NCBI RefSeq assembly: GCF_965655635.1 | Contig: NZ_CBFHHE010000007.1 | Location: forward strand, 29,214-93,213 | Source: Nereida sp965655635 | GTDB taxonomy: Bacteria > Pseudomonadota > Alphaproteobacteria > Rhodobacterales > Rhodobacteraceae | DNA: 64,000 bases | Reading direction: 5' to 3' | Shown: one piece after another, positions 35,773 through 43,519 of the stretch | Numbering within the stretch: the stretch's first letter is position 1 | How the letters are laid out: every line of letters starts with the position of its first letter | The notes under the pieces: model-generated | The model's database searches: none | Seen by the model: only the letters and a program-made list of their open reading frames with translations | Told to the model about the DNA's origin: nothing | Made by a program: the position numbers and the translations under genes

Positions 35773-36576
35773 CTAAACTCCTTCTTGATCGCGCTGCCGG
35801 CGCAAAAATTCCTTGGCCAACGCACGATACGCCTGACTCCCGCTGGAACGCGGGTCATATTCTAAAACAGATTGCGCATAGGATGGCGCTTCACTTACAC
35901 GCACATTCCGGGGGATGACCGTTTTGAAAACAAGATCTTTCAACACGTCTCTGGCATCATTTTCGACCTGCTGGGCCAGGTTGTTCCGCTGATCATGCAT
36001 CGTCATCACAACACCCTCGATACGCAACGCGGGGTTGGCCGCCTCACGAACCTCGCGAATGGTAATCATTAACTGAGATAGTCCCTCAAGCGCGAAAAAT
36101 TCACTTTGTAGCGGCACAAGGATACTGTGCGCCGCGACCATTGCGTTAACAGTAAGTAGATTGAGCGAGGGCGGGCAATCAATGATGACGTAATCATAGC
36201 CAAGCGCCGTCATATCTACTGACCGCAACACGTCCCGCAGTAAAAAACTACGCTTTTCATTAGAAATAAGCTCAATATCGGCCGAACTGAGATCAGTAGT
36301 CGACGCGACAATATCAAGGTTTTCAACGGCTGTCGGAACAATTACCTCATCAATCGGCGCATTTGAAACAAGAAGATCATACACCGTCTGGGTAGCTTCC
36401 TCTTTCTGCACCCCAACACCGGTTGTCGCATTTCCTTGTGGATCGAGATCAATCAACAGAACTGATAGCTGCAGTTCCGACAGCCCAGCGGCCAGATTAA
36501 TCGCGGTCGTCGTTTTACCTACGCCACCCTTTTGATTGGCTACTGCAATAATCTTTGCTGGATCGATATTATGCAC
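35773..36576 (-). CDS. parA: Chromosome partitioning ATPase ParA
   Basis: 267-residue ATPase that moves ParB-bound origins. The deviant Walker A KGGVGKTT (16-23) and the Walker A' LLIDLDPQGNATTG are clear, as is DYVIIDCPPSLNLL. Translation appears to start at GTG 36576, overlapping the end of rsmG by 8 bp; the ATP-binding loop follows at the usual distance. Part of the rsmG-parA-parB block. Confidence 0.96.
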   Translation of the reverse strand: MHNIDPAKIIAVANQKGGVGKTTTAINLAAGLSELQLSVLLIDLDPQGNATTGVGVQKEEATQTVYDLLVSNAPIDEVIVPTAVENLDIVASTTDLSSADIELISNEKRSFLLRDVLRSVDMTALGYDYVIIDCPPSLNLLTVNAMVAAHSILVPLQSEFFALEGLSQLMITIREVREAANPALRIEGVVMTMHDQRNNLAQQVENDARDVLKDLVFKTVIPRNVRVSEAPSYAQSVLEYDPRSSGSQAYRALAKEFLRRQRDQEGV

Positions 36577-37162
36577 GCTTTAACGCCTTAAGTTTTAACA
36601 GTTTCGCCTCAGGATCAGTCTTGCTTGGAACCAAATCTAACTCAAACGACCATTTATTCCGCACAACTGCAAGCTCCGCTTCAACCGTACGCCCCTTTAA
36701 AAACAAACATTCTGTATCAGTGTGCCCGTGGGCATGAGCCCAATCAAAAAGTGTATCAAGGCTTGCAAGAGCTCGGGCTGTTATCACGTCCGCAGAAAGT
36801 GGTTCGAGTCTTTCTATCCGCGCAGTTTCAACGCGTGCGTTTAACGAAAGTTCACGAATACACGTGCGAAGAAACGCGCCCTTTCGGGCATCACTTTCCA
36901 CCAAAACCGTAGTTCTGTTCGGCGCGGCCTGCTGATCATAGATGGCGATCACAATACCAGGTAGACCGCCACCACTTCCCAGATCTGCTACTGTTTGCGT
37001 GGTTTCACCTATATGACTGCATATCTGCAAACTATCGTTTATATGACGATCTGACAAACATTCCAAAGTTTTCGGTGAGACAAGATTTATTTTCGGATTC
37101 CACTTACGAATAAGCGCTTCATAAGCCTGCAACCGCTCTGATGTTTCACGTGAAACATCCAT
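36569..37162 (-). CDS. rsmG: 16S rRNA (guanine-527-N7) methyltransferase RsmG
   Basis: Methylates G527 of 16S rRNA; 197 residues. SAM-binding motif VADLGSGGGLPGIVIAI near 60-76. The N-terminal MDVSRETSERL is notable: codons 3-7 (VSRET) are the parS palindrome itself. The start ATG overlaps the stop of mnmG by one base (TAATG), and no clear ribosome-binding site is seen, so translation is probably coupled to mnmG. Confidence 0.95.
   Translation of the reverse strand: MDVSRETSERLQAYEALIRKWNPKINLVSPKTLECLSDRHINDSLQICSHIGETTQTVADLGSGGGLPGIVIAIYDQQAAPNRTTVLVESDARKGAFLRTCIRELSLNARVETARIERLEPLSADVITARALASLDTLFDWAHAHGHTDTECLFLKGRTVEAELAVVRNKWSFELDLVPSKTDPEAKLLKLKALKRA
37142..37157. promoter_or_regulatory. 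parS: parS site 1 (ParB-binding centromere)
   Basis: TGTTTCACGTGAAACA, a perfect 16-bp palindrome identical to the bacterial parS consensus. It lies inside the first codons of rsmG, 0.6 kb from parA and about 4.5-5 kb from the proposed oriC. Confidence 0.95.
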
Positions 37163-39033
37163 TACGCTATCGACTTTCGCTGACTACTTTTTGCGATCGC
37201 CACCAAGATCGATAGACATGCTGGTGTCATCCCATCAATCTTTGCTGCCTTTGCAATCGTCTCTGGTTTTGCCTTCAAAAGCTTATTCTGCATCTCGTTA
37301 GAGATGCCGCTGACCGCCGTATAGTCGAAGTTAACATCAAGCGCGGTCTGTTCATCCCTTTTTAAGCCCTCTGCATCTCGATCTTGCCGCGCAATGTAAT
37401 GCGCATACATTGCGTCGTTAGAAAGCTGGAGCTGAATATCTGGACTGATACTATCTACTTTTGGCTCCAACTTTGAAGCACACTCCATATCAAACCCATT
37501 CATAGACAAAAGATCAAACAAGGTACGTTTGGTTCCGTCTTGGTTAATTTTCACCCCTGTTTCGGCAACTTGCTTTGGCGTAAAGACCTTTGCAGTCAAA
37601 ATATCCATTCCAACATCAATCGAACGCTTCTTCTCATCATACGCGGCCCAGCGGACCTGTGAAATCAGGCCAAGCTCATTACCAAACTCTGTTAACCTTT
37701 GATCAGCATTGTCAGCCCTTAGCGAAAGTCGGTACTCTGCACGAGATGTAAACATTCTATAGGGTTCCAGAACACCTCTACTCGTTAAATCATCTATCAT
37801 GACGCCGATATAAGACGTTCGACGGCTGAAAATAACCGGCTCTTTGTCCAAAACACTAAGGCCAGCGTTTAGGCCTGCAACTAGCCCCTGTGCTGCAGCC
37901 TCTTCATAACCTGTAGTTCCATTAATCTGCCCCGCAAAATACAGCCCACTTACAGTCTTCAATTCAAGCGTCTGCTTAAGTGCCCTCGGGTCCACATAAT
38001 CATACTCAATAGCGTAGCCGAGCTGATGTACTTCCGCGCTCTCAAGTCCTTTAATAGACCTAATGTACTGATACTGAATATCCTCAGGCAACGACGTGGA
38101 AATACCGTTTGGGTAAATCCAGTCACTACTCAGACTTTCTGGCTCTAAAAATATCTGGTGAGATGTTTTGTCTGTAAAGCGAACAACTTTATCTTCAATA
38201 GAAGGACAATACCGCGGTCCAACACCATCAATGTGTCCACCATACATCGCTGATTTATCAAGGTTCTTCGTAATTATTTCGTGTGTGTGCTCATTGGTAT
38301 GAGTGATGGCGCAACAAACCTGTTGAGCAGAAACATCTTCTGTCAGAAACGAGAAGAAGGCAGGATCGTCATCCCCAGGCTGAACTTCCAACCCCTCAAA
38401 ATTTATTGATCCTTTAGCAATTCGCGGCGGTGTGCCTGTTTTTAGGCGTCCAATAGGAAGTCCCAGATTCAAAATACGATCAGCGAGCTTAGTTGAAGCA
38501 TTCTCACCCATTCGGCCAGCGCTGTAGGAAACGTCACCGATATGCACCTTCCCATTCAGGAAGGTCCCAGTTGTTAAAATTACCTTTTGAGCAGTGATTT
38601 CAGAACCGTCACCAAGAACCACACCATTGACGATATCGCCCTTCATGGTGAGGTCAGCGACTTCACCAATTATGATTTCGAGGTTTGATGTGTGCCTTAA
38701 CTCATGCCTCATAAGCTCCCCATAAAGAAGCCGATCAACTTGGGCACGTGGACCTTGGACTGCTGGTCCTTTTCGACGGTTTAGCAAGCGAAATTGGATA
38801 CCAGCTTGGTCTGAAAGCCGCCCAAGACTACCGTCAAGCGCATCTATTTCACGTACAAGATGACCTTTGCCCAGACCACCAACTGCCGGGTTGCAAGACA
38901 TTGCACCGATGCCGGCCTCCGTCATTGTAATAAGCGCTGTTGAAACACCTAGCCGTGCAGAAGTTGCCGCAGCTTCAGCACCCGCGTGACCTGCGCCAAT
39001 TACGATTACGTCAAAATGTTTCACGTGAAACAC
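37162..39033 (-). CDS. mnmG: tRNA uridine-5-carboxymethylaminomethyl modification enzyme MnmG
   Basis: FAD- and NADH-dependent partner of MnmE that modifies U34 of several tRNAs. 623 residues with the dinucleotide-binding VIVIGAGHAGAEAAATSARLG near the N-terminus, AMSCNPAVGGLGKGHL, and GYEEAAAQGLVAGLNAG. The usual start is GTG 39033, giving MFHVKHFDV, where FHVKH is read from a parS palindrome. A second GTG at 39024 (MKHFDV) has GGAG at an eight-base spacing and is a good alternative. mnmE ends three bases upstream. Confidence 0.95.
   Translation of the reverse strand: MFHVKHFDVIVIGAGHAGAEAAATSARLGVSTALITMTEAGIGAMSCNPAVGGLGKGHLVREIDALDGSLGRLSDQAGIQFRLLNRRKGPAVQGPRAQVDRLLYGELMRHELRHTSNLEIIIGEVADLTMKGDIVNGVVLGDGSEITAQKVILTTGTFLNGKVHIGDVSYSAGRMGENASTKLADRILNLGLPIGRLKTGTPPRIAKGSINFEGLEVQPGDDDPAFFSFLTEDVSAQQVCCAITHTNEHTHEIITKNLDKSAMYGGHIDGVGPRYCPSIEDKVVRFTDKTSHQIFLEPESLSSDWIYPNGISTSLPEDIQYQYIRSIKGLESAEVHQLGYAIEYDYVDPRALKQTLELKTVSGLYFAGQINGTTGYEEAAAQGLVAGLNAGLSVLDKEPVIFSRRTSYIGVMIDDLTSRGVLEPYRMFTSRAEYRLSLRADNADQRLTEFGNELGLISQVRWAAYDEKKRSIDVGMDILTAKVFTPKQVAETGVKINQDGTKRTLFDLLSMNGFDMECASKLEPKVDSISPDIQLQLSNDAMYAHYIARQDRDAEGLKRDEQTALDVNFDYTAVSGISNEMQNKLLKAKPETIAKAAKIDGMTPACLSILVAIAKSSQRKSIA
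39017..39032. promoter_or_regulatory. parS: parS site 2 (ParB-binding centromere)
   Basis: A second perfect copy of TGTTTCACGTGAAACA, overlapping the start codon region of mnmG. Together with site 1 it brackets mnmG, and ParB bound here would sit over the translation starts and any promoter of the two modification genes. Confidence 0.95.
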
Positions 39034-39036
39034 TCC

Positions 39037-40323
39037 TTACTTTCCAAGACAAAACGACGAAAACACTTTATCCAGTACATCTTCAACATCAACATGACCA
39101 ATCAATTGATCAAGCTGTCGTGTTGCTGCTCGTAAATCATCTGCGACCAACTCTACTTCTTGCCCATTCTCCAAGCCAAAAAGCGCTGAATTCAAGTAGC
39201 TCACGGCGTTAGTAATCGCAATCCCGTGTCGCTCTAGCGTGGCGACACCTACCCTTGAAACGCGGTCGTTTAAAACCGTTCCAATATGATTAAGAATGCG
39301 GTCGATGCCATGGCCGGTCTTTCCAGACAATCCATTATCATGCGCGCCTTCATCGTCTTTAGCTGTCAAGATCAAATCATCAGCTGTCATATCGACTGGT
39401 CCGACATCATCATCAGCTATCTTGAGCCAAATGCGCAGGTCAGCAGATACAGCGCGATCCAAAGCACGTTCAATACCAATTTTTTCGACACTATCGTCAG
39501 TGGCGCGAATACCTGCCGTATCAAGAACACGGACTGAATGACCCTGCAGGTCAAGATCAACCTCTAATACATCGCGCGTTGTACCGGCCACATCAGTAAC
39601 AATAGCCACATCGCGTCTGGCTAACGCATTGATAAAGGTCGATTTTCCAGCGTTTGGTTGACCGATGATGGCAACCTCAAATCCAGATCTTACACGCTCA
39701 GAAACGACTACGCCGCGGGCCTGTGCCTCAAGCTCAGCACGCAATGGCAGCAGTATCTCGGACACCTCAGGGAATACATCAACGGGTACTTCTTCATCAG
39801 CAAAGTCAATCGTCGCTTGAAGCAGTGCGCCCGCGTGAATGAGCTTTGCACGCCACCCGGCTACAGCTGTTTTCAGATGTCCATTCAAGAGCTTACGCGC
39901 TTGGATTGCTTGGCTTTCTGTCTCTGCGTCGATCAGATCAGCAAGACCTTCAACTTCTTCAAGTGTCATTCGGCCATTGATCAAAGCACGGCGAGTAAAC
40001 TCACCAGGTTCAGCCATGCGCATATTTGGCAGCTGAGAAAGGATCAAAATCGCCTCTTTTTGAATGGCGGGGCTCCCATGAAGGTGCAGCTCTACGGTTT
40101 CTTCGCCTGTAAAGCTTGCGCCTTTGGCAAAACCCAAAACGAGCGGTGTATCAATTACCTCACCGCTTATTTTTTGGAAATCCGCCAAATAAGGCGTTCG
40201 CCGATCCACGTCAATTTTCGGCATCACGGGCTTCAAAGCATCAAAGACACCCTGCCCCGAAAGCCGCAAAACACTTACACCCGCACGGCCGACGGCCGTC
40301 GCAAAGGCGAAAATAATGTCCAT
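39037..40323 (-). CDS. mnmE: tRNA modification GTPase MnmE
   Basis: GTPase that with MnmG installs the cmnm5 group on wobble uridine. 428 residues: N-terminal folate-binding domain (MDIIFAFATAVGRAGVSVLRLSG), helical domain, inserted G domain with GQPNAGKSTFINAL (about 215-228) and LDTAGIRATDDSVEKIG, and the C-terminal FCLGK, the family's CxGK motif with the catalytic cysteine. It lies between rho and mnmG on the same strand. Confidence 0.96.
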   Translation of the reverse strand: MDIIFAFATAVGRAGVSVLRLSGQGVFDALKPVMPKIDVDRRTPYLADFQKISGEVIDTPLVLGFAKGASFTGEETVELHLHGSPAIQKEAILILSQLPNMRMAEPGEFTRRALINGRMTLEEVEGLADLIDAETESQAIQARKLLNGHLKTAVAGWRAKLIHAGALLQATIDFADEEVPVDVFPEVSEILLPLRAELEAQARGVVVSERVRSGFEVAIIGQPNAGKSTFINALARRDVAIVTDVAGTTRDVLEVDLDLQGHSVRVLDTAGIRATDDSVEKIGIERALDRAVSADLRIWLKIADDDVGPVDMTADDLILTAKDDEGAHDNGLSGKTGHGIDRILNHIGTVLNDRVSRVGVATLERHGIAITNAVSYLNSALFGLENGQEVELVADDLRAATRQLDQLIGHVDVEDVLDKVFSSFCLGK

Positions 40324-40350
40324 TATTCAGCCTCCTTTTTGTGGCAGGTA

Positions 40351-41625
40351 TTATCCGTTCATTGAATCGAAGAAGTCGGTGTTGCTCTTTGTTTGCTTGA
40401 GTTTAGACAATAAGAATTCGATGGCGTCCGTCGTTCCCATTGGGTTCAAGATACGGCGCAACACATAGGTTTTCTGCAGATCAACTTTATCAATCAACAG
40501 ATCTTCCTTACGTGTACCTGATTTCAGAATATCCATTGCTGGGAAGACGCGTTTATCTGCGACTTTACGATCAAGCACGATTTCGGAGTTACCTGTGCCT
40601 TTGAATTCTTCAAAGATCACTTCGTCCATACGCGACCCAGTATCGATCAAGGCCGTTGAGATGATAGTCAAAGAACCACCCTCTTCAATATTCCGCGCGG
40701 CACCAAAGAACCGTTTGGGGCGTTGAAGCGCGTTGGCATCCACACCACCGGTCAAAACTTTACCGGACGAAGGAACAACTGTATTAAACGCACGGCCAAG
40801 ACGAGTAATCGAGTCGAGCAGGATCACAACGTCGCGTTTATGTTCAACAAGGCGTTTCGCCTTTTCGATAACCATTTCTGACACAGCCACGTGACGCGTT
40901 GCAGGTTCATCGAACGTTGACGATACAACCTCGCCCTTCACAGAACGCTGCATGTCCGTAACTTCTTCTGGACGTTCATCGATCAAAAGAACGATCAGAT
41001 AGCATTCTGGGTGGTTTTTTTCGATGCTGGTTGCGATGTTTTGCAGCAAGACCGTTTTACCGGTGCGTGGAGGCGCCACGATCAATGAACGTTGGCCTTT
41101 ACCAATTGGTGCAACCAGATCGATGATCCGGGCAGAGCGATCTTTGCTGGCTGTTGGATCCTCAAGTTCCATCTTCAGACGCTCATCAGGATAGAGCGGT
41201 GTAAGGTTTTCAAATGCAACTTTGTGGCGCGCTTTTTCGGGCTCTTCAAAGTTGATTTGTTGAATGCTTGTCAGTGCAAAATAACGCTCGTTATCGCCAG
41301 GAGCGCGCATAACGCCTGTAATCGTGTCACCGGTACGCAGCGAGTATTGGCGGATCATGTCAGGTGAGACGTAAATATCATCAGGGCCTGGCAAATAGTT
41401 TGCCTCGGTTGAGCGCAGGAAGCCAAATCCATCTTGGAGCACTTCCATGACGCCATCACCGCTTATTTCCCAGCCGTCTTCTGCTCGCTCCTTCAGGATC
41501 GAGAACATCATATCCCCTTTGCGCATCGTGGATGCGTTTTCGATCTCAAGCTCTTCAGCCAAAGACAGGAGGTTTTTCGGACTTTGAGCTTTCAGCTCAG
41601 CCAATGACAGACGCTCTTGGGTCAT
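40351..41625 (-). CDS. rho: Transcription termination factor Rho
   Basis: Hexameric RNA helicase that ends transcription. 424 residues: N-terminal RNA-binding domain (SGDGVMEVLQDGFGFLRS), Walker A APPRTGKTVLLQNIA, Walker B VILLDSITRLGRA, Q-loop and R-loop segments (GVDANALQRPKRFFGAARN). AAGGTG precedes the ATG at a normal distance. It is the first gene leftward from the proposed oriC and is read away from it. Confidence 0.97.
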   Translation of the reverse strand: MTQERLSLAELKAQSPKNLLSLAEELEIENASTMRKGDMMFSILKERAEDGWEISGDGVMEVLQDGFGFLRSTEANYLPGPDDIYVSPDMIRQYSLRTGDTITGVMRAPGDNERYFALTSIQQINFEEPEKARHKVAFENLTPLYPDERLKMELEDPTASKDRSARIIDLVAPIGKGQRSLIVAPPRTGKTVLLQNIATSIEKNHPECYLIVLLIDERPEEVTDMQRSVKGEVVSSTFDEPATRHVAVSEMVIEKAKRLVEHKRDVVILLDSITRLGRAFNTVVPSSGKVLTGGVDANALQRPKRFFGAARNIEEGGSLTIISTALIDTGSRMDEVIFEEFKGTGNSEIVLDRKVADKRVFPAMDILKSGTRKEDLLIDKVDLQKTYVLRRILNPMGTTDAIEFLLSKLKQTKSNTDFFDSMNG

Positions 41626-41798
41626 ACTTTCACCTTGATGCGTTGGAACGCATTATTTTAAAGGAGTTAAAGTGTTCGGATGAACACCTAAGCCGTAGCT
41701 AACATTAATGGGTTAGTCAAACTTCGATTTAAGCGGTTCAATGCCTTTTCTAATGATAAGAAAGATAAAAATGGTGATGATGAAGTGTTAAGAAAATC

Positions 41799-41807
41799 TG
41801 TGGATTA
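41799..41807 (-). promoter_or_regulatory. DnaA box, 8/9 match
   Basis: TGTGGATTA reads TAATCCACA on the minus strand, one mismatch to TTATCCACA. It faces the pair of boxes that follows within 25 bp. Confidence 0.5.
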
Positions 41808-41811
41808 CTTT

Positions 41812-41832
41812 TTATCCAACCCTTTATCCACA
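41812..41832 (+). promoter_or_regulatory. Pair of DnaA boxes, one perfect
   Basis: Two boxes in tandem on the plus strand, 12 bp apart start to start: TTATCCAAC at 41812 (7/9) and the perfect TTATCCACA at 41824-41832. Closely spaced same-direction boxes are typical of origin cores. Confidence 0.7.
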
Positions 41833-41878
41833 GTGTATCGGCAGATTTACACCTAAATATATTTAGATAGTTGTTTTA

Positions 41879-41891
41879 AATCAATATGTTG
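41879..41891 (+). promoter_or_regulatory. Candidate IHF-binding site
   Basis: AATCAATATGTTG matches the IHF consensus WATCAANNNNTTR at every defined position. It lies between the DnaA boxes and the CtrA-type site. A short consensus like this can occur by chance, but position in an AT-rich origin region supports it. Confidence 0.5.
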
Positions 41892-41899
41892 AGCGCAAC

Positions 41900-41914
41900 T
41901 TAATGTCTTGTTAA
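41900..41914. promoter_or_regulatory. Candidate CtrA-binding site
   Basis: TTAATGTCTTGTTAA is an exact TTAA-N7-TTAA, the CtrA consensus. It starts nine bases after the IHF-type site, resembling the CtrA/IHF arrangement in the Caulobacter origin. Confidence 0.5.
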
Positions 41915-42084
41915 TCAACGTAAAACAAAACAATCCCCATCGTAGATTCGACACATTTATCCTTTCCACAGGCGTATAAAATCGGCAAATTGTCGTGGAA
42001 TTGTGCTGTGGCCTGCTGTGATGGGAATGGCACTGAAATCTCACGGTGACTGTCCTTAAGGCATTCATTGATTTGTCCAAAAGG

Positions 42085-42093
42085 TTATCCACA
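42085..42093 (+). promoter_or_regulatory. DnaA box, perfect, at the maf start
   Basis: TTATCCACA, a perfect DnaA box. Its last base is the first base of the ATC codon at which maf is inferred to start. DnaA bound here would cover the maf ribosome-binding region in the DNA. Confidence 0.7.
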
Positions 42094-42692
42094 TCTCTTT
42101 TTCACTTACACTCGCTTCGTCCTCGAAAATTCGGGCTCAGCTGCTCGAAAACGCAGGCATTCCTATAACGATTCGACCTATGCCCATTGATGAGGAGCTG
42201 ATTAAAGGCGCAATGGTTGCCGAAGGTGCGCCCCCACGGGATGTTGCGGATGCGCTGGCTGAAATGAAAGCGAGGCGATTGTCAGACAAAGGGCATAAGG
42301 GGCCGATTTTGGGCTGTGATCAGGTTCTGGACTTCAAGGGCGCTATTTATTCAAAGCCGACCTCACCAGAAGATGCGCGCGTGCAGCTGCGGGCGTTGTC
42401 AGCGCAGGTTCATTATTTGCATACGGCGGCTTGTTTATATCAAGACGGCAAACCCGCGTGGCGGCACGTTTCACGTGTAACTTTGCGCATGCGGCAATTG
42501 AGTGATGCCTATATTGATGCCTACGTTGATCGGAATTGGGATGACATTCAGCATACGGTTGGTTGTTACATGCTTGAGGCGGAAGGTGCGCGACTGTTCT
42601 CTCAGGTGCAGGGCGACTATTTTGCGGTATTGGGTCTGCCTTTGGTGGAGCTTTCGTCATTCTTAACCCTGCGCGGAGATATTGACGGATGA
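42093..42692 (+). CDS. maf: Maf-family nucleotide pyrophosphatase, start codon non-canonical
   Basis: Hydrolyses modified nucleoside triphosphates such as dTTP, UTP or their methylated forms. The essential N-terminal motif SxSxxR (LASSSKIRAQLLENAGI) lies upstream of the first ATG (42180). The open frame back to the preceding stop has no ATG, GTG or TTG. The only sensible start is ATC 42093 (then SFSLTLASSS), with AAAAGG about nine bases upstream; this gives 199 residues, the usual size. Later blocks PIDEELIKGAMVAEGAPP, LGCDQVL and SKPTSPEDARVQL are intact. Either a rare ATC start, a mutated ATG or a sequence error applies. Initiation at 42180 would remove the catalytic motif. It overlaps aroE by 4 bp. 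Confidence 0.8.
   Translation: MSFSLTLASSSKIRAQLLENAGIPITIRPMPIDEELIKGAMVAEGAPPRDVADALAEMKARRLSDKGHKGPILGCDQVLDFKGAIYSKPTSPEDARVQLRALSAQVHYLHTAACLYQDGKPAWRHVSRVTLRMRQLSDAYIDAYVDRNWDDIQHTVGCYMLEAEGARLFSQVQGDYFAVLGLPLVELSSFLTLRGDIDG
42467..42482. promoter_or_regulatory. Degenerate parS-like site
   Basis: CGTTTCACGTGTAACT matches 13 of 16 positions of parS, with the central TTTCACGTG intact. It is inside maf, 0.4 kb from the proposed origin. Weak ParB binding is possible; chance is also possible. Confidence 0.3.
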
Positions 42693-43519
42693 GTGGAAAA
42701 CTACGGCTTGCGGGTGTCATTGGACATCCAATTTCGCATTCAAAATCGCCGCGTTTGCATGGGCATTGGCTAAAGCGTTACGGAATCGATGGGCACTATA
42801 TCCCGATGAATGTCGCACCGGATGATTTGGCGCGTACGATAGAATTGCTCCCCCGGCTTGGGTTTGTAGGGATTAACGTGACGCTTCCGCACAAAGAGGC
42901 TGTGATGGCGTTATGTGATCAAATTACACCCCGGGCTAAGGCTGTTGGTGCTGTTAATACCCTTATTTTTCAAAAAGATGGCAGTATTCTGGGCGATAAC
43001 ACTGATGGTTACGGTTTTATGGCCAACCTCTATACTGGCGCGCCTAACTGGCGGGCTGACACGGGTCCAGCGGTGGTGTTGGGTGCTGGTGGGGCGGCAC
43101 GTGGTGTTGTCGCGGCACTACTTGATGCTGGTGCGCCACAGATCATTCTAAGCAACCGAACTGCTGAGCGGGCAACCGTGCTTCAGTCAGAATTTGGCGC
43201 ACGTGTTGTGGTTTCTGCTTGGGATGATGTTGATGATGCCATTAAGGGCGCGAACCTGCTGGTCAACACAACCTCGCTTGGAATGGATGGCCAACCCACC
43301 CTGCCCGTTTCACTTGATTACCTGGGTCCTGAAACACTTGTGACAGATATTGTTTATGCGCCTTTGAAAACCCAACTTTTGATTTATGCGGCTACACGTG
43401 AATGTGCCGTTGTTGATGGGCTTGGAATGTTGTTGCACCAAGCCGCCCCCGGTTTTGAAGCGTGGTTTGGTCAAAAACCGACTGTGGATGACGAACTGCG
43501 CCAAGCTGTTTTGTCATGA
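42689..43519 (+). CDS. aroE: Shikimate dehydrogenase
   Basis: NADPH-dependent step of the shikimate pathway to aromatic amino acids. 276 residues: substrate-binding GVIGHPISHSKSPRLHGHWL near the N-terminus, catalytic lysine in NVTLPHKEAV, and the nucleotide-binding VVLGAGGAARGVVAAL. Coupled to maf (ATGA) and to coaE (4-bp overlap). Confidence 0.96.
   Translation: MSGKLRLAGVIGHPISHSKSPRLHGHWLKRYGIDGHYIPMNVAPDDLARTIELLPRLGFVGINVTLPHKEAVMALCDQITPRAKAVGAVNTLIFQKDGSILGDNTDGYGFMANLYTGAPNWRADTGPAVVLGAGGAARGVVAALLDAGAPQIILSNRTAERATVLQSEFGARVVVSAWDDVDDAIKGANLLVNTTSLGMDGQPTLPVSLDYLGPETLVTDIVYAPLKTQLLIYAATRECAVVDGLGMLLHQAAPGFEAWFGQKPTVDDELRQAVLS

Larger units (their letters stand above)
41640..42180. 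other. oriC: Probable chromosomal replication origin (oriC) between rho and maf
   Basis: The only stretch over 300 bases without a convincing gene (about 41626-42092). It is visibly richer in A and T than its surroundings. It holds two perfect DnaA boxes (41824, 42085), two near matches (41799, 41812), an IHF consensus, a CtrA consensus and a 14-bp AT-rich palindrome CTAAATATATTTAG (41853-41866). Transcription diverges here: rho-mnmE-mnmG-rsmG-parAB run left, maf-aroE-coaE-dnaQ run right. parS sites and parAB lie within 7 kb. maf-aroE-coaE-dnaQ-secB also follow the origin in Caulobacter. Activity and exact limits are inferred. A 79-codon minus frame here is judged spurious. Confidence 0.75.

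Noticed and set aside
39658..40365. 235-codon plus-strand frame
   Set aside because: Antisense to mnmE, with no family features.
41853..42092. 79-codon frame on the minus strand in the rho-maf gap
   Set aside because: No recognisable domain, Cys/His-rich low-quality sequence, no ribosome-binding site, and it covers the DnaA, IHF and CtrA sites of the proposed origin.
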